From the NCBI GenBank assembly GCA_046349595.1, contig JAXMCA010000001.1, forward strand, positions 310,001-374,000: 64,000 nt of DNA. Direction: 5' to 3'. A model generated the notes under the pieces. It ran no database searches. It was not told where the DNA came from and worked only from the letters and a program-made list of their open reading frames with translations. This document shows, in pieces, positions 42,665-52,049 of the stretch (position 1 is its first letter; every line of letters begins with the position of its first letter). Origin of the DNA: JACRLW01 sp046349595. Lineage in GTDB: Bacteria; Planctomycetota; UBA1135; UBA2386. A program made the position numbers and the translations under genes.

Positions 42665-44413
42665 TCACTGCGACAAGTGGAAGTCCTGCGTGACCGTCGC
42701 GCCCGCATCGACCTCGAAGGGCGGCGTGACGCTCAATGCACCGGACTCCATCCCATAGGCTTCGACCCGGTGGCCGCCCGGCTCGACGTCGAGGAAGCGG
42801 TAGCGACCCTCGTGGTCCGAGAGCACCTCGATCACGCTGCCGTCGATCTGCTGACCGGTCGACGCGTTCCAGTTGCGCAGCCAGACCCGCATGCCGCAGC
42901 GCGGGCGCCCCTGACCGTCGACGATGCGGCCCTCGATCACCCCGAGCGGCATCGCCTTGACGGTCAGGTCGGCGACGGTCTCGCCCGGCTTCGCCATGAA
43001 GGCCTCGCTCGCGGAGCTGTCGAGCGCGCCGAGCGAGATGCGTTGCGGCCGATCGAGGGGATAGACGCGGCGGAAGGTGAATCTCCCGTCGGCCGCGGTC
43101 GTGGTGCTGCGCACCGTCATCCACTGCGGCATCCGGTTCGGCGTCGTCTCCTGCAGCTCGACGCGGCGGCCGCGCAGCGGCTTGCCCTCGGCATCGACGG
43201 CGCGACCGGTGATGGTGGACGACGGGATCGCCGTCAGCGCGAGCGCAGTCGCCGCATCGACCAGGAACTCGTGCTGGCCCATGAAGCGTGCGTCCCAGCT
43301 CCCGTACTGCTCCTGGGTCTTCTCCTGCAGCAGGGTCAGGTCGGCGTCGACGACTTCGACGATCGCCTTCTCGCCGGCACCGAGCGGGGAATCGAACTCG
43401 AACTTGCCCTCGTCGGCGGTGACGACCTCGGCGCCGACGCCCATGTTCGAAGCCCTGCAGCGCAGTCGCACACCGGCCCGGGGCACGCCCTGTTCGTCGC
43501 GCAGCACGCCGTGCAGCCGCACCGAGGTGCGCGCCTTGGCGACGAAACGCGCGGATCTGGTCTTCGATCCGGGAGCCAGGCGGTGCTCACGGGGTTCGAA
43601 GACGAAGCCGTCGAGCGAGGGTGTGATGCGGTATTCGAGATCGGGAAGCCCGCTCTGCGCGAAGGCGCCGCCCTCGGACTTGCGTATCCCACCGGTGAGC
43701 CCGGGCACCGCGGTGTAGTCACCGGAGTCGTAGGGGTAGATCCTCAGCTCCGCCTCCTTGCCCTCCGGCAGTCCTTCGATCGCGAGCGCGAGCGAGACCC
43801 CGTCGCCCTTCGGCAGGGTGACCTTCGTCTCGCCGTGTGCATCGAGCCAGATGTTCGAGGTGGCGAAGGGCCTCCCGACGCCGCGCACCCGGATGTCGAC
43901 CCCGCCCAAGGGGATCGCCGCGAAGTGGACCTTGCCTTCGCGATCGGTCGTGCCCTCGCCGTTCGGATCGAGTCCGAAGATGCGCGAATCGTGCGCGCAG
44001 GCGATCACGGTTGCGCCCTCGACGGCTCGACCCTCTTCGTCGACGACCGTGACGTCGACAGCTCCGGCATCCCACAAGCGCAGCGAGGACCAGCCCTCGG
44101 GGTTCGAAGCGCCGATGCGCACCCAGTCGCTGTCCGGACAGCGGCCCTTCGACTCCGCGACGATCTTGACGTAACCATTGGTCGCGTTCAGCGGCACCTT
44201 GCTGAACACGAACATGCCGTCGACGTCGCCGACCGTCTTCTGCGTGACGGTCTCGCCACCGACCTTCGCCTCGAGCCGCACCCGCGCCGCAGTCACCCCG
44301 TTGCCGAGCGCGTCGAGCACATGGCCGGTGATGCGGCCGGTCGGGGTCTCCTGTGCGGTGGCGATTCCCAACACGCAGAGGAACGGAACGGCGCTCGCGA
44401 ATCGTCTTCTCAT
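42665..44413 (-). CDS. exported carboxypeptidase-regulatory-like repeat protein A
   Basis: A 582-residue protein with a signal peptide (SAVPFLCVLGIATAQ). The mature chain begins with a clear carboxypeptidase-regulatory-like domain (GRITGHVLDALGNGVTAARV) and continues with further domains of that kind (LHGVLRDEQGVPRAGVRL, ITGRAVDAEGKPLRGRRV, IEGRIVDGQGRPRCGMRV). It is a close paralogue of the gene just upstream, sharing the opening QEtPTGRITG and the segment LRLWDAGAVDVTVVDEEGRA. The two overlap in ATGA (44410-44413) and are translationally coupled. Such domains are beta sandwiches used as spacers or carbohydrate-binding modules; no catalytic residues are seen. Confidence 0.8.
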   Translation of the reverse strand: MRRRFASAVPFLCVLGIATAQETPTGRITGHVLDALGNGVTAARVRLEAKVGGETVTQKTVGDVDGMFVFSKVPLNATNGYVKIVAESKGRCPDSDWVRIGASNPEGWSSLRLWDAGAVDVTVVDEEGRAVEGATVIACAHDSRIFGLDPNGEGTTDREGKVHFAAIPLGGVDIRVRGVGRPFATSNIWLDAHGETKVTLPKGDGVSLALAIEGLPEGKEAELRIYPYDSGDYTAVPGLTGGIRKSEGGAFAQSGLPDLEYRITPSLDGFVFEPREHRLAPGSKTRSARFVAKARTSVRLHGVLRDEQGVPRAGVRLRCRASNMGVGAEVVTADEGKFEFDSPLGAGEKAIVEVVDADLTLLQEKTQEQYGSWDARFMGQHEFLVDAATALALTAIPSSTITGRAVDAEGKPLRGRRVELQETTPNRMPQWMTVRSTTTAADGRFTFRRVYPLDRPQRISLGALDSSASEAFMAKPGETVADLTVKAMPLGVIEGRIVDGQGRPRCGMRVWLRNWNASTGQQIDGSVIEVLSDHEGRYRFLDVEPGGHRVEAYGMESGALSVTPPFEVDAGATVTQDFHLSQ

Positions 44414-46137
44414 CGATGTGTCTCCAGATCCGATCTCAGGGTCTTGCCGGGTTCGAGGTGCAGGACATCGCTCTGGGTCAGGACCTTCCCCGCCGGTCCC
44501 ATCACGCAGACCCGGTAGTCGTCTGCGCGGATGTCGGTGAAGCGATAGCGCCCCTCGCGGTCGACGCGCACCTCGGCGATGTTGTCGCTCCTGCGCCGGC
44601 CGCTGCCGGGATCGCTGGGCACCAGCAGGACCCTGGCGCCGCACACGGCTGCTTGCTCGGATCCAACGATCCTGCCCTCGATCTCGCCGTGGCGAGATGC
44701 GCGGATCTCGAGGTTCGCGATCCTCTTGCCGGGTTTCAGCTCCAACCAGTCACCGTGGTCTTCCTCGGGTCCGAGCGTGATGCGCACCGGTTCGTCGAAG
44801 GGGAAGACGTGGGGGAAGGTGAAGCTCCCGTCGCGCAGCGTGCGTGCATAGGCGGCGACGATCGGCACGGGCGTCGGCGCGCCGTGGAGCACATGCAACT
44901 CGAGTCTCCGATCGCGAAGCGGAGTGCCGTCCTCCTCGACCGCGGTGCCGCGGATGTCGGCGGTGCGGACCGCCACGAGCGTGTACTCCTTGCCCGCTTC
45001 GAGCGCGCATCGCGGGTGACCGAACTCGAAGGCGTTCCAACCGCTGCGTGCGGTGCCGCCCCTCAACGCCAGGTCTCCGCCGACGAGTTCGAAGATCACC
45101 TCGGGCTTGCCGAGGAAGGGCGCGGAGAGCGAGAAGCGGCCGTCTTCCGCGGTGATGGCCGTCCCACCGATCGAACTGCTCGACTCACGGCAGCGGATCG
45201 TCGCACCGGCGACGGGTGAACCCAGTGTGTCGCGGAGGATCCCGCGGACCTGCATCGTCTCGACCGGTTGCAGGGTGAACTCGACCTCGTGGACGCCCAT
45301 GACCGGTTTCAGATGGCGCGCCCTCGGCTCGGACAGATGGCCGTCGAGGAGCGGATAGACGTCGTAGTCGAGAGCGGGAAGGGAGCTGAGCGCGAACGAG
45401 CCGCCACAGGTGACCGCGCCGTCGAGAGGTGCGGGGAGCAGCACGTGTTGAGCATTCGAAGATGGCCGGACGATCACCGCGCTCTCCCGTCCTTCCGGCA
45501 GGCCGCGGACGCGCACCCGGAGTTCCACCTCGTCGCCCGCCTTCAGGGTCAGGACGAGTTCGCCATGGTCGGACATCCAGAGCGTCGATGCACTGGCTCG
45601 GAAACCCGGCTTCCAGGTGCGCACCTCGAGGGCGCCGAGCGGGACGGCATCGAGTTCGAGTGCGCCCGCTTCGTCGGTGGTGCCCGTGCACTCGGGATCG
45701 GTCACGAGGCGTGTCTGCGGTGCCGCCGCGAGCACGGCGACACCCGGAATCGGAGCTCCCGTCTCGTCCACGGTGCGGATGCGCAGCGTGCCGGCATCCC
45801 ACGAGCGCAGTACCTTCCAGGTCTCGGGGTGGTCGGGATCGAGGTCGACGTCGACCCGAGCGTGTGTGCGTCCCTTCGACTCCGCAGTGACCCGGATCGG
45901 TGACGAGCCGGGTGGCAGGGGAATGCTGCTGAAGACGAACATCCCGTCCGAATCAGTCAGCGTGTCGTGCGTCGCCATCTGACGGTCATTCGCACCGTCG
46001 AGCCGCACGCGAGCAGCCGCCACCCCTTCACCGAGCGCGTCGACCACGCGGCCGGTGATGCGCCCGGTCGGGTTCTCCTGTGCGTGTGCCGCGGTGAGGA
46101 TCAGGACCGTCGGGATGATCGCAGCCTTGATGAGCAT
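44410..46137 (-). CDS. exported carboxypeptidase-regulatory-like repeat protein B
   Basis: A 575-residue exported protein with signal peptide IIPTVLILTAAHAQ. It is the first of a coupled pair and parallels its neighbour across the whole length: ENPTGRITGRVVDALGEGV, DGMFVFSSIPLP, VRGILRDTLGSPVAGATI and GEIEGRIVGSEQAAVCGARV. Segment LRSWDAGTLRIRTVDETGAP mirrors LRLWDAGAVDVTVVDEEG in protein A. A 98-base region separates it from the divergent DUF1080 gene and should hold the promoter of the pair. Gene duplication is evident; function is unknown, with a surface or envelope role likely. Confidence 0.8.
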   Translation of the reverse strand: MLIKAAIIPTVLILTAAHAQENPTGRITGRVVDALGEGVAAARVRLDGANDRQMATHDTLTDSDGMFVFSSIPLPPGSSPIRVTAESKGRTHARVDVDLDPDHPETWKVLRSWDAGTLRIRTVDETGAPIPGVAVLAAAPQTRLVTDPECTGTTDEAGALELDAVPLGALEVRTWKPGFRASASTLWMSDHGELVLTLKAGDEVELRVRVRGLPEGRESAVIVRPSSNAQHVLLPAPLDGAVTCGGSFALSSLPALDYDVYPLLDGHLSEPRARHLKPVMGVHEVEFTLQPVETMQVRGILRDTLGSPVAGATIRCRESSSSIGGTAITAEDGRFSLSAPFLGKPEVIFELVGGDLALRGGTARSGWNAFEFGHPRCALEAGKEYTLVAVRTADIRGTAVEEDGTPLRDRRLELHVLHGAPTPVPIVAAYARTLRDGSFTFPHVFPFDEPVRITLGPEEDHGDWLELKPGKRIANLEIRASRHGEIEGRIVGSEQAAVCGARVLLVPSDPGSGRRRSDNIAEVRVDREGRYRFTDIRADDYRVCVMGPAGKVLTQSDVLHLEPGKTLRSDLETHR

Positions 46138-46235
46138 GGTTCTTCGCGCGAGTTGCTTCCCGCGGCCATCATCGCAGGTGCGGACGCCAGCCGCACTGGT
46201 GCCACTGGACCCGACCGACTAGTGTCCGGCGCGCG

Positions 46236-46925
46236 ATGCGACGGACGATCCTCTCCCTCGTGTTCTTCCTGTCGGCCTGCAGCTCCGGGCCGTCCGTGCC
46301 GGCTACGATCCAGCTCTTCGACGGCCATTCCCTCGCCGGCTGGCACGCCGATGTGCCCGCCGCGGACGGCGGCAAGGAGGTGACGCCGTCCTTCGTGGCG
46401 AGGGACGGACTGCTGATCAGCATGGGCACGCCCGAGGGGCATCTGATCACCGACGCCTCGTTCCACGACTACCGGCTCACGGTCGAGTACCGCTGGCCGG
46501 GCGAGCCGGGCAACTGCGGCGTCCTCGTGCATGCGTCGGTGCCGCGCCGCCTCTACGGCATGTTCCCGCAGTCGATCGAGTGCCAGATGCACGTCGGCAA
46601 CGCCGGCGACTTCTGGTGCATCGGCGAGGACATCGAGGTGCCCGACATGGAGAAGCGTCGCGGGCCGCGCGCGAAGTGGGGGGTCGACGGCGACAAGGCG
46701 CGGCGCATCCTCAACCTCACCGACGGCTCGGAGAAGCCGCTCGGCGAGTGGAACCGGATGGTGATCGAGTGTCGCGGGCACGACATCGACATCCGGGTCA
46801 ACGACGACCACGTGAACCACGGCTCCAACTGCACCACCGACCACGGCCAGATCGCGATCCAGGCCGAGGGTGCGGTGTGCGAGTTCCGCAAGGTCGAGCT
46901 GGTCGAGCTGCCGCCGCGGAAGTGA
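46236..46925 (+). CDS. DUF1080 (3-keto-disaccharide hydrolase-like) lipoprotein
   Basis: A 229-residue protein with a lipoprotein signal: hydrophobic start and lipobox LSAC with Cys15. The mature part fits the DUF1080 family (IQLFDGHSLAGWHAD at the start, DYRLTVEYRWPGEPGNCGV in the middle, then a beta-rich end IAIQAEGAVCEFRKVEL). DUF1080 proteins have a concanavalin-like jelly-roll fold; some hydrolyse 3-keto-glycosides, and many are expanded in planctomycetes. No sugar-utilisation genes lie beside it. It should sit on the periplasmic face of a membrane. Substrate is unknown. Confidence 0.88.
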   Translation: MRRTILSLVFFLSACSSGPSVPATIQLFDGHSLAGWHADVPAADGGKEVTPSFVARDGLLISMGTPEGHLITDASFHDYRLTVEYRWPGEPGNCGVLVHASVPRRLYGMFPQSIECQMHVGNAGDFWCIGEDIEVPDMEKRRGPRAKWGVDGDKARRILNLTDGSEKPLGEWNRMVIECRGHDIDIRVNDDHVNHGSNCTTDHGQIAIQAEGAVCEFRKVELVELPPRK

Positions 46926-46934
46926 CGCAGGCTC

Positions 46935-48581
46935 CTAATCGAGCTTGCGCACTTCGACGTAGTAGAGGTCGGTCGCCGCGGAGAACTCGCTCCAGGCGAT
47001 CGCGGTCGGCATCGCCGCGCTCCACTCGCGCGTCGGATGGACCGTGGTCCACTCGCCGGCCCTGCCGACCTTGATCGGCATCGCGAAGGCCGGCTCGTCG
47101 GCCTGCCAGCGGAAGGACACCGTCTTCGCGGCGGCGTCGTACTTCATCTCGAGGACCGGCAGCGCCGCGTGCCTCAGGTACTCGTCGAAGATCGGCGTGA
47201 GATCGGCGCCGAGCTGCCGGTCGACGAAGGCCACCAGCTCCTCGGTCAGGATGTTGTGGTAGGCGAAGTGCTGGAACAGGTCGTGCATCAGCGCGCGCCA
47301 GCGGGTGTCGTCGTCCACGACGCTGCGTAGCGTGTGCAGGAACAGGGCGCCCTTGAAGTACTGGTCCTGCGAAGGCTCGCGGTGCGCTCCGCGACGCAGC
47401 AGGATCGGCTCGCGGTTGGCGACCTTCGGCTTGTAGCCGTTGACGTAGCGCAACGCGTCCTCACGCCCGAACAGCTCCTCGACGTACAGGCACTCGAGGT
47501 AGGTGGCGAAGCCCTCGTGGATCCACATGTCCGCGGCGTCGGCCGCCGACACCGCGTTGCCGAACCACTCGTGCGCGCTCTCGTGGACGATGATGAAGTC
47601 GAACTTCGGACTCACCCCCACGCCGGTCCAGTCGCGACCGAGGTAGCCGTTCTGGAACTTGTTGCCGTAGGTGACCGCGCTCTGGTGCTCCATCCCGGAG
47701 TACGGCACCTGCACGAGCTTGTAGCCGTCCTTGGCGAAGGGGTACTCGCCGAACCACTTCTCGTAGGCCTGCAGCATCGGCTTGGCCTGCGCGAACTGCG
47801 TGCGTGCGCGTTCGAGGTCCTCGGGCAGCGCGTAGAAGTCGAGCGGCATGCCGTGCAGGCTGTCGCTGAAGTGCTCGTAGGTGCCGACGTTGACCGACAC
47901 GCAGTACGGGTTGATCGGGTACTGCACGAGCCACTCGAAGCGTGACCAGCCGTCGCCGACCGCGGTCTTGCCGAGGAATGCGCCGTTCGACACGTCGACC
48001 AGCGGATCGGGCACCTCGACGCTGATCCGCATGTGTTCCACCTCGTCGCGCCACTGGTCCTTGCACGGCCACCAGCAGCGCGCACCCTGTCCTTCGCAGG
48101 CGGTGTAGATCCACGGCCGGCCCGCCGGATCCTTGCCGAAGCTGAAGCCGCCGAAGCGTCCGTCGGTGCGCGGCGTGCCGGAGTAGTAGAAGGCGATCTC
48201 GTAGGTGCGCCCGGTTCCGAGCGTCTCGGGGAAGTCGACCCACACCGTGTCGAACTCGCGTTCGACCTGCAGCGCGGTGTCGCCGAGCATCACCTTGTCG
48301 ACCTGCAGGTCGGCGCCGAGATCGAGTTGGATCCGCTTGTCGTCGGCGAGCATGCGGAAGCAGATCCTGTTGACGCCCCGGATCCGGTGTTGCTCGGGAT
48401 CGATGCGGATGTCGAGGTGATAGGCGACGAGGTCGTTGTTGGCGCGGTAACGCCCGTACTCGCCGCGCAGCACCTCGGCGCGGGTCGGCTCGCGGTTCGG
48501 ATCCGGACGTTCACGCCGCTGCGCGGTCGAGGGCGCGGCGAGCAACAGGCACGAGGCGAGCGCGAGGGAGCGGAGGATCAT
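46935..48581 (-). CDS. exported M1-family metallopeptidase
   Basis: A 548-residue zinc peptidase. The signal peptide is LALASCLLLAAPSTAQ. Zinc ligands His333 and His337 with catalytic Glu334 form HESAHEWFG, and the third ligand Glu356 lies 19 residues after His337 in WIHEGFATYLE, the M1 spacing. The exopeptidase motif appears as GMEHQ. A C-terminal HEAT-like domain typical of large aminopeptidases is lacking, so this is a short form. It should trim N-terminal residues from peptides outside the cytoplasm. ATG 48581 was chosen because the signal peptide begins there; a second, different M1 enzyme is encoded at 50043. Confidence 0.92.
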   Translation of the reverse strand: MILRSLALASCLLLAAPSTAQRRERPDPNREPTRAEVLRGEYGRYRANNDLVAYHLDIRIDPEQHRIRGVNRICFRMLADDKRIQLDLGADLQVDKVMLGDTALQVEREFDTVWVDFPETLGTGRTYEIAFYYSGTPRTDGRFGGFSFGKDPAGRPWIYTACEGQGARCWWPCKDQWRDEVEHMRISVEVPDPLVDVSNGAFLGKTAVGDGWSRFEWLVQYPINPYCVSVNVGTYEHFSDSLHGMPLDFYALPEDLERARTQFAQAKPMLQAYEKWFGEYPFAKDGYKLVQVPYSGMEHQSAVTYGNKFQNGYLGRDWTGVGVSPKFDFIIVHESAHEWFGNAVSAADAADMWIHEGFATYLECLYVEELFGREDALRYVNGYKPKVANREPILLRRGAHREPSQDQYFKGALFLHTLRSVVDDDTRWRALMHDLFQHFAYHNILTEELVAFVDRQLGADLTPIFDEYLRHAALPVLEMKYDAAAKTVSFRWQADEPAFAMPIKVGRAGEWTTVHPTREWSAAMPTAIAWSEFSAATDLYYVEVRKLD

Positions 48582-48678
48582 GGGGAAGGCGGATGCTACT
48601 TCCAGCCCGCACGGGAACCTGCGGTGCACCAAGAGTCGCCACGGCCGGCACGGCGCGCGCCGCCTGCGGGCTCGCGTC

Positions 48679-49875
48679 TCAGTTCACGAACACGCGGGAC
48701 GGTGTGCCCAAGGTCATCTCGCCGGATGCTCCGATCCGGATCGCCTGGAACACCAGCGGCAGCGCGGCCGGAAGTGATGGCGCGGTGTAGTGCCTGACCG
48801 TCGCCGTGCTGCCCGCCGGGATCGCCACCACGTCCAGGATCGGAGCGGAGGTCGTGATCCACAGCGAGCCCAAGGGAGTCGCGAGCGTCGGACCGGGGAG
48901 ATCGAAGAGGACGAAGACCACGTCCTGTGCGGCGCCGTGCGTCCACATGTCGAATGCCGCCGCCGAGGTGATTCGACGCGGCAATTCGAGCTGCGGAACG
49001 GTCCGTGGGTCGACGCCGATCGTCCCCCTCACCGCGGTCCCCGGAGCGACCAACTGCACGCTCGGGTCGAGTCGCAGCAGCGAGTTGTCGCCCTCGATCG
49101 CGCCCTGCAGTCCCGTCTGCCCCGTACCCGCGGTGATGCGCGCGCCGCCGGTGATCGTCGCGTCCGAGTTCGTCATCCGGATCCCCGGCAGGGAGATCTG
49201 GCCGAGGTTGAAGTTCGAACCCGGCAGGGAACCTCCGGTGATCGCGAGATGCGATGCGTCCGCGAGCAGGGAAGCGATGCCGTAGGTCGACGGGACGGAC
49301 ACGCCGTCGAGGGAGACGCTGCTCTGGTGCAGGTCGAAGGGCGCGCAATTGGTGCAGGCGGAGACGGCCGTCGCGCTTCCAGTGACGGAGAACAACCAGC
49401 CGTTGCCGAGCGCGGACACGGCGGGGAAGACCGGGGATTCGATCGACACCGAAGCGGAGTTCTCGATCGAGATCGTGCCGCGGAGACCAGCCGCCTCGAA
49501 GGTGGGCGCGACCCAGGTCACCACGCCGGTGCATCGATGGATCTCCAGGCGCGAGATGCTCCCGGCCGCCATCACTCCGCCCCGGATGCTCAGCCATTGA
49601 CCGGCGGGAACGCCGAAGATCCGCGATCCGCTGCCCAGGATGGCGTTGGCGTCGAAGCGGACGCCGACGTCGCATTCGATGCGCAATCCGCGATCGACGA
49701 GGAGCGCGTCGTAGTCGGCCGCGCGCACGATCAGGTGATCCCCTGGCGTAGCCTGCTGGATCGCAAGGTTGAGCGCAGGCCCGCCGCCGCGGACGACGAC
49801 GGTCGACTGCCCGACGAGACCCACCATGGCTGAAGCGAAGACGGCCGCGACCCGACGAAGGTGCCCAAAGGACAT
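48679..49875 (-). CDS. exported protein, parallel beta-helix-like with shared C-terminal module
   Basis: A 398-residue protein with a short signal peptide (VAAVFASAMVGLVGQS). The mature part opens with GGGPALNLAIQQATPGDHLI, a phrase common at the start of right-handed beta-helix proteins, and continues with short strand-turn units rich in Gly, Ser and Thr (ITGGSLPGSNF, ATITGGARITAG). About 100 C-terminal residues (FDLPGPTLATPLGSLWI, SLPAALPLVFQAIRI) resemble the module closing the exported proteins at 19220, 20490 and 36888. It is divergent from an M1 peptidase gene across 167 bases. No enzymatic residues are evident; a binding or structural role is inferred. Confidence 0.65.
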   Translation of the reverse strand: MSFGHLRRVAAVFASAMVGLVGQSTVVVRGGGPALNLAIQQATPGDHLIVRAADYDALLVDRGLRIECDVGVRFDANAILGSGSRIFGVPAGQWLSIRGGVMAAGSISRLEIHRCTGVVTWVAPTFEAAGLRGTISIENSASVSIESPVFPAVSALGNGWLFSVTGSATAVSACTNCAPFDLHQSSVSLDGVSVPSTYGIASLLADASHLAITGGSLPGSNFNLGQISLPGIRMTNSDATITGGARITAGTGQTGLQGAIEGDNSLLRLDPSVQLVAPGTAVRGTIGVDPRTVPQLELPRRITSAAAFDMWTHGAAQDVVFVLFDLPGPTLATPLGSLWITTSAPILDVVAIPAGSTATVRHYTAPSLPAALPLVFQAIRIGASGEMTLGTPSRVFVN

Positions 49876-50042
49876 GCGCGCAGCCTAGCGACCCGCGGCG
49901 TGCCCGCGGCGAGGCGACTTTCCGAGGTGGTGGAGCAGCGATGCGAGCAGCGGAATGCTCCCTGGCGTCTGTGGGATGGTGCGTTCACGCGACCTCCGCC
50001 TCGATCGCGTCGCCTCGTGGGGCCGGCTAACCTGCCCGCTGC

Positions 50043-51977
50043 ATGAAGACCTCCACACTGCTCGCGGTCGCTTGTCTCGCGACGACGGCGTTCGCCCAGG
50101 ATCGCCCGACTCTCTCCTTCGGTCGCCCGGTCGCGCCGCCACCCGACAAGACGATCTTCGCGCCGCTCGATCTGCCGACGCCGACGAGCCTGCGCACCGC
50201 GTCGGGTGCACCGGGCGCCGACTACTGGCAGCAGGAGGCGAACTACGCGATCCAGGTCGCGCTCGACACCGAGCATCGACTCGTGAAGGGACGCGAGCAC
50301 GTGGTCTACGTCAACCACTCGCCCGATCCGCTGGACTACATCTGGGTGCACCTCGAGCAGAACGTGCTGCGCGCCGACAGCATCGGTTCGCGCATCGGCG
50401 GCGGGAACGCGGTGGGTGGTCCTTCGGAGGTGACCGACGGCGTGCGCGTGCTCGACGTCAGTGGGAGCACGGGTCCGCTCGAGCATCACGTCTTCGACAC
50501 GATGATGCGCGTCGAGCTGCCGGCACCACTCGCACCGAAGAGCGGCCGTCTCGAGTTCGACGTGGCCTGGGAGTTCGAGGTGCCCAAGCAGGTGTTCCGC
50601 CGATACGGCACCTTGCAGACCTCGAAGGGAACGGTGTGGGAGATCGCGCAGTGGTTCCCCGCGGTCGCGGTCTACGACGACGTCCACGGCTGGAACACGC
50701 TGCCCTACATCGGGACCGGCGAGTTCTACATGAACTACGGCACCTTCGACGTGCGCATCACCGTGCCGCACGATCATCTGGTCGTGGCGACCGGCGTGCT
50801 GCAGAACGAGGACGAGGTCTACACGCAGGAGCAGCGCCAGCGCCTCGATCGTGCGCGCAAGAGCGAGGAGACGGTGATCGTCCGCGGCAAGGACGAGGTC
50901 GGCGACAAGTCCGCGCGTCCGGCCGGTGATGCGCCGATCACCTGGCACTTCCGCGCCGAGAAGGTGCGCACCTTCGCGTGGGCGTCGTCGGAGGCATTCA
51001 TCCTCGATGCGGCCGCATTGGACGACAAGCTGATCCAATCGGCCTACACCGAGGAGGACGAGAAGACCTGGTCGAAGTCGACGCAGATGCTGCGCGCGGC
51101 GATCGCGGGCTACAGCAGGCGTTGGTTCCCGTACCCCTATCCGGTCGCGACCAACGTCGCCGGCGTCGAGGGGGGCATGGAGTACCCGATGATCATCTTC
51201 TGCCGCGGGCGCAACGAGCGCGGTCTGTACGGCGTGACCACGCATGAGATCGGGCACAACTGGTTCCCGATGACGGTGAACACCGACGAGCGTCGCCACG
51301 CCTGGATGGACGAGGGCTTCAACACCTTCATCAACGGCTACTCCGCGGCGGACTACTTCGGCGATGCGGGGCAGGCTTCGGGTCGCGGTCCCGCGGGGCG
51401 CGGGATGGGTCGCGCCGGTGCGATGCTCGTCCAGGTGCCGATCATGCGCGAGGCGGATCAGCTCACCGGCATGTCGCTCGGCATGCTCGAGTACCAGAAG
51501 ACCGGCACCGCGCTGCGCCTGTTGCGCGAGTACGTCCTCGGCGAGGAGCGCTTCGACTACGCCTTCCGCACCTACGTCCGGCGCTGGGCCTTCAAGTCGC
51601 CGCGCCCGGCCGACTTCTTCCGTTGCATGGAGGACGCCGCCGGCGCCGATCTCGCCTGGTTCTGGCGCGGGTGGTTCGTCGAGGCCGCCAATCTCGACCA
51701 GTCGGTGGAGGGCGTGCGGCAGGACGGGAGCACAGTCTCGATGGAGTTCGGCAGCCTGGATCGCATGGTGATGCCGCTCCGCTACGAGTTGACCTTCGCC
51801 GACGGCAGCACCGAGCGTCACGAACTGCCGGTGCAGGCCTGGTTCGCCGGGGACAAGTTCACCGAGCGCGTGGCGATCCACCAGCCGGTGACCAAGGTCG
51901 TGGTCGATCCCGACCGCGTGCTGCCGGATCGCAATCGCGACAACAACACCTGGCAGGCCGGCGAGAAGGACAAGTGA
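50043..51977 (+). CDS. exported M1-family metallopeptidase
   Basis: A 644-residue zinc peptidase with signal peptide LLAVACLATTAFAQ. The zinc site is HEIGHNWFP (His401, Glu402, His405) with Glu424 as third ligand in WMDEGFN, the M1 spacing. The stretch GVEGGMEYPMIIF replaces the GAMEN exopeptidase motif. This matches the M1 group of uncharacterised exported peptidases common in Gram-negative bacteria. It is followed on the same strand, after 72 bases, by a gene for a large membrane-anchored protein of unknown function. Peptide nutrition or envelope protein turnover are plausible roles. Confidence 0.92.
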   Translation: MKTSTLLAVACLATTAFAQDRPTLSFGRPVAPPPDKTIFAPLDLPTPTSLRTASGAPGADYWQQEANYAIQVALDTEHRLVKGREHVVYVNHSPDPLDYIWVHLEQNVLRADSIGSRIGGGNAVGGPSEVTDGVRVLDVSGSTGPLEHHVFDTMMRVELPAPLAPKSGRLEFDVAWEFEVPKQVFRRYGTLQTSKGTVWEIAQWFPAVAVYDDVHGWNTLPYIGTGEFYMNYGTFDVRITVPHDHLVVATGVLQNEDEVYTQEQRQRLDRARKSEETVIVRGKDEVGDKSARPAGDAPITWHFRAEKVRTFAWASSEAFILDAAALDDKLIQSAYTEEDEKTWSKSTQMLRAAIAGYSRRWFPYPYPVATNVAGVEGGMEYPMIIFCRGRNERGLYGVTTHEIGHNWFPMTVNTDERRHAWMDEGFNTFINGYSAADYFGDAGQASGRGPAGRGMGRAGAMLVQVPIMREADQLTGMSLGMLEYQKTGTALRLLREYVLGEERFDYAFRTYVRRWAFKSPRPADFFRCMEDAAGADLAWFWRGWFVEAANLDQSVEGVRQDGSTVSMEFGSLDRMVMPLRYELTFADGSTERHELPVQAWFAGDKFTERVAIHQPVTKVVVDPDRVLPDRNRDNNTWQAGEKDK

Positions 51978-52049
51978 TCCGCGGGGGAGCGCCCTTGCGG
52001 CGCGGCGCTTCTCCGGTGTGGTCCTCGTCACGCTGCCGCTGAGAGGCAC

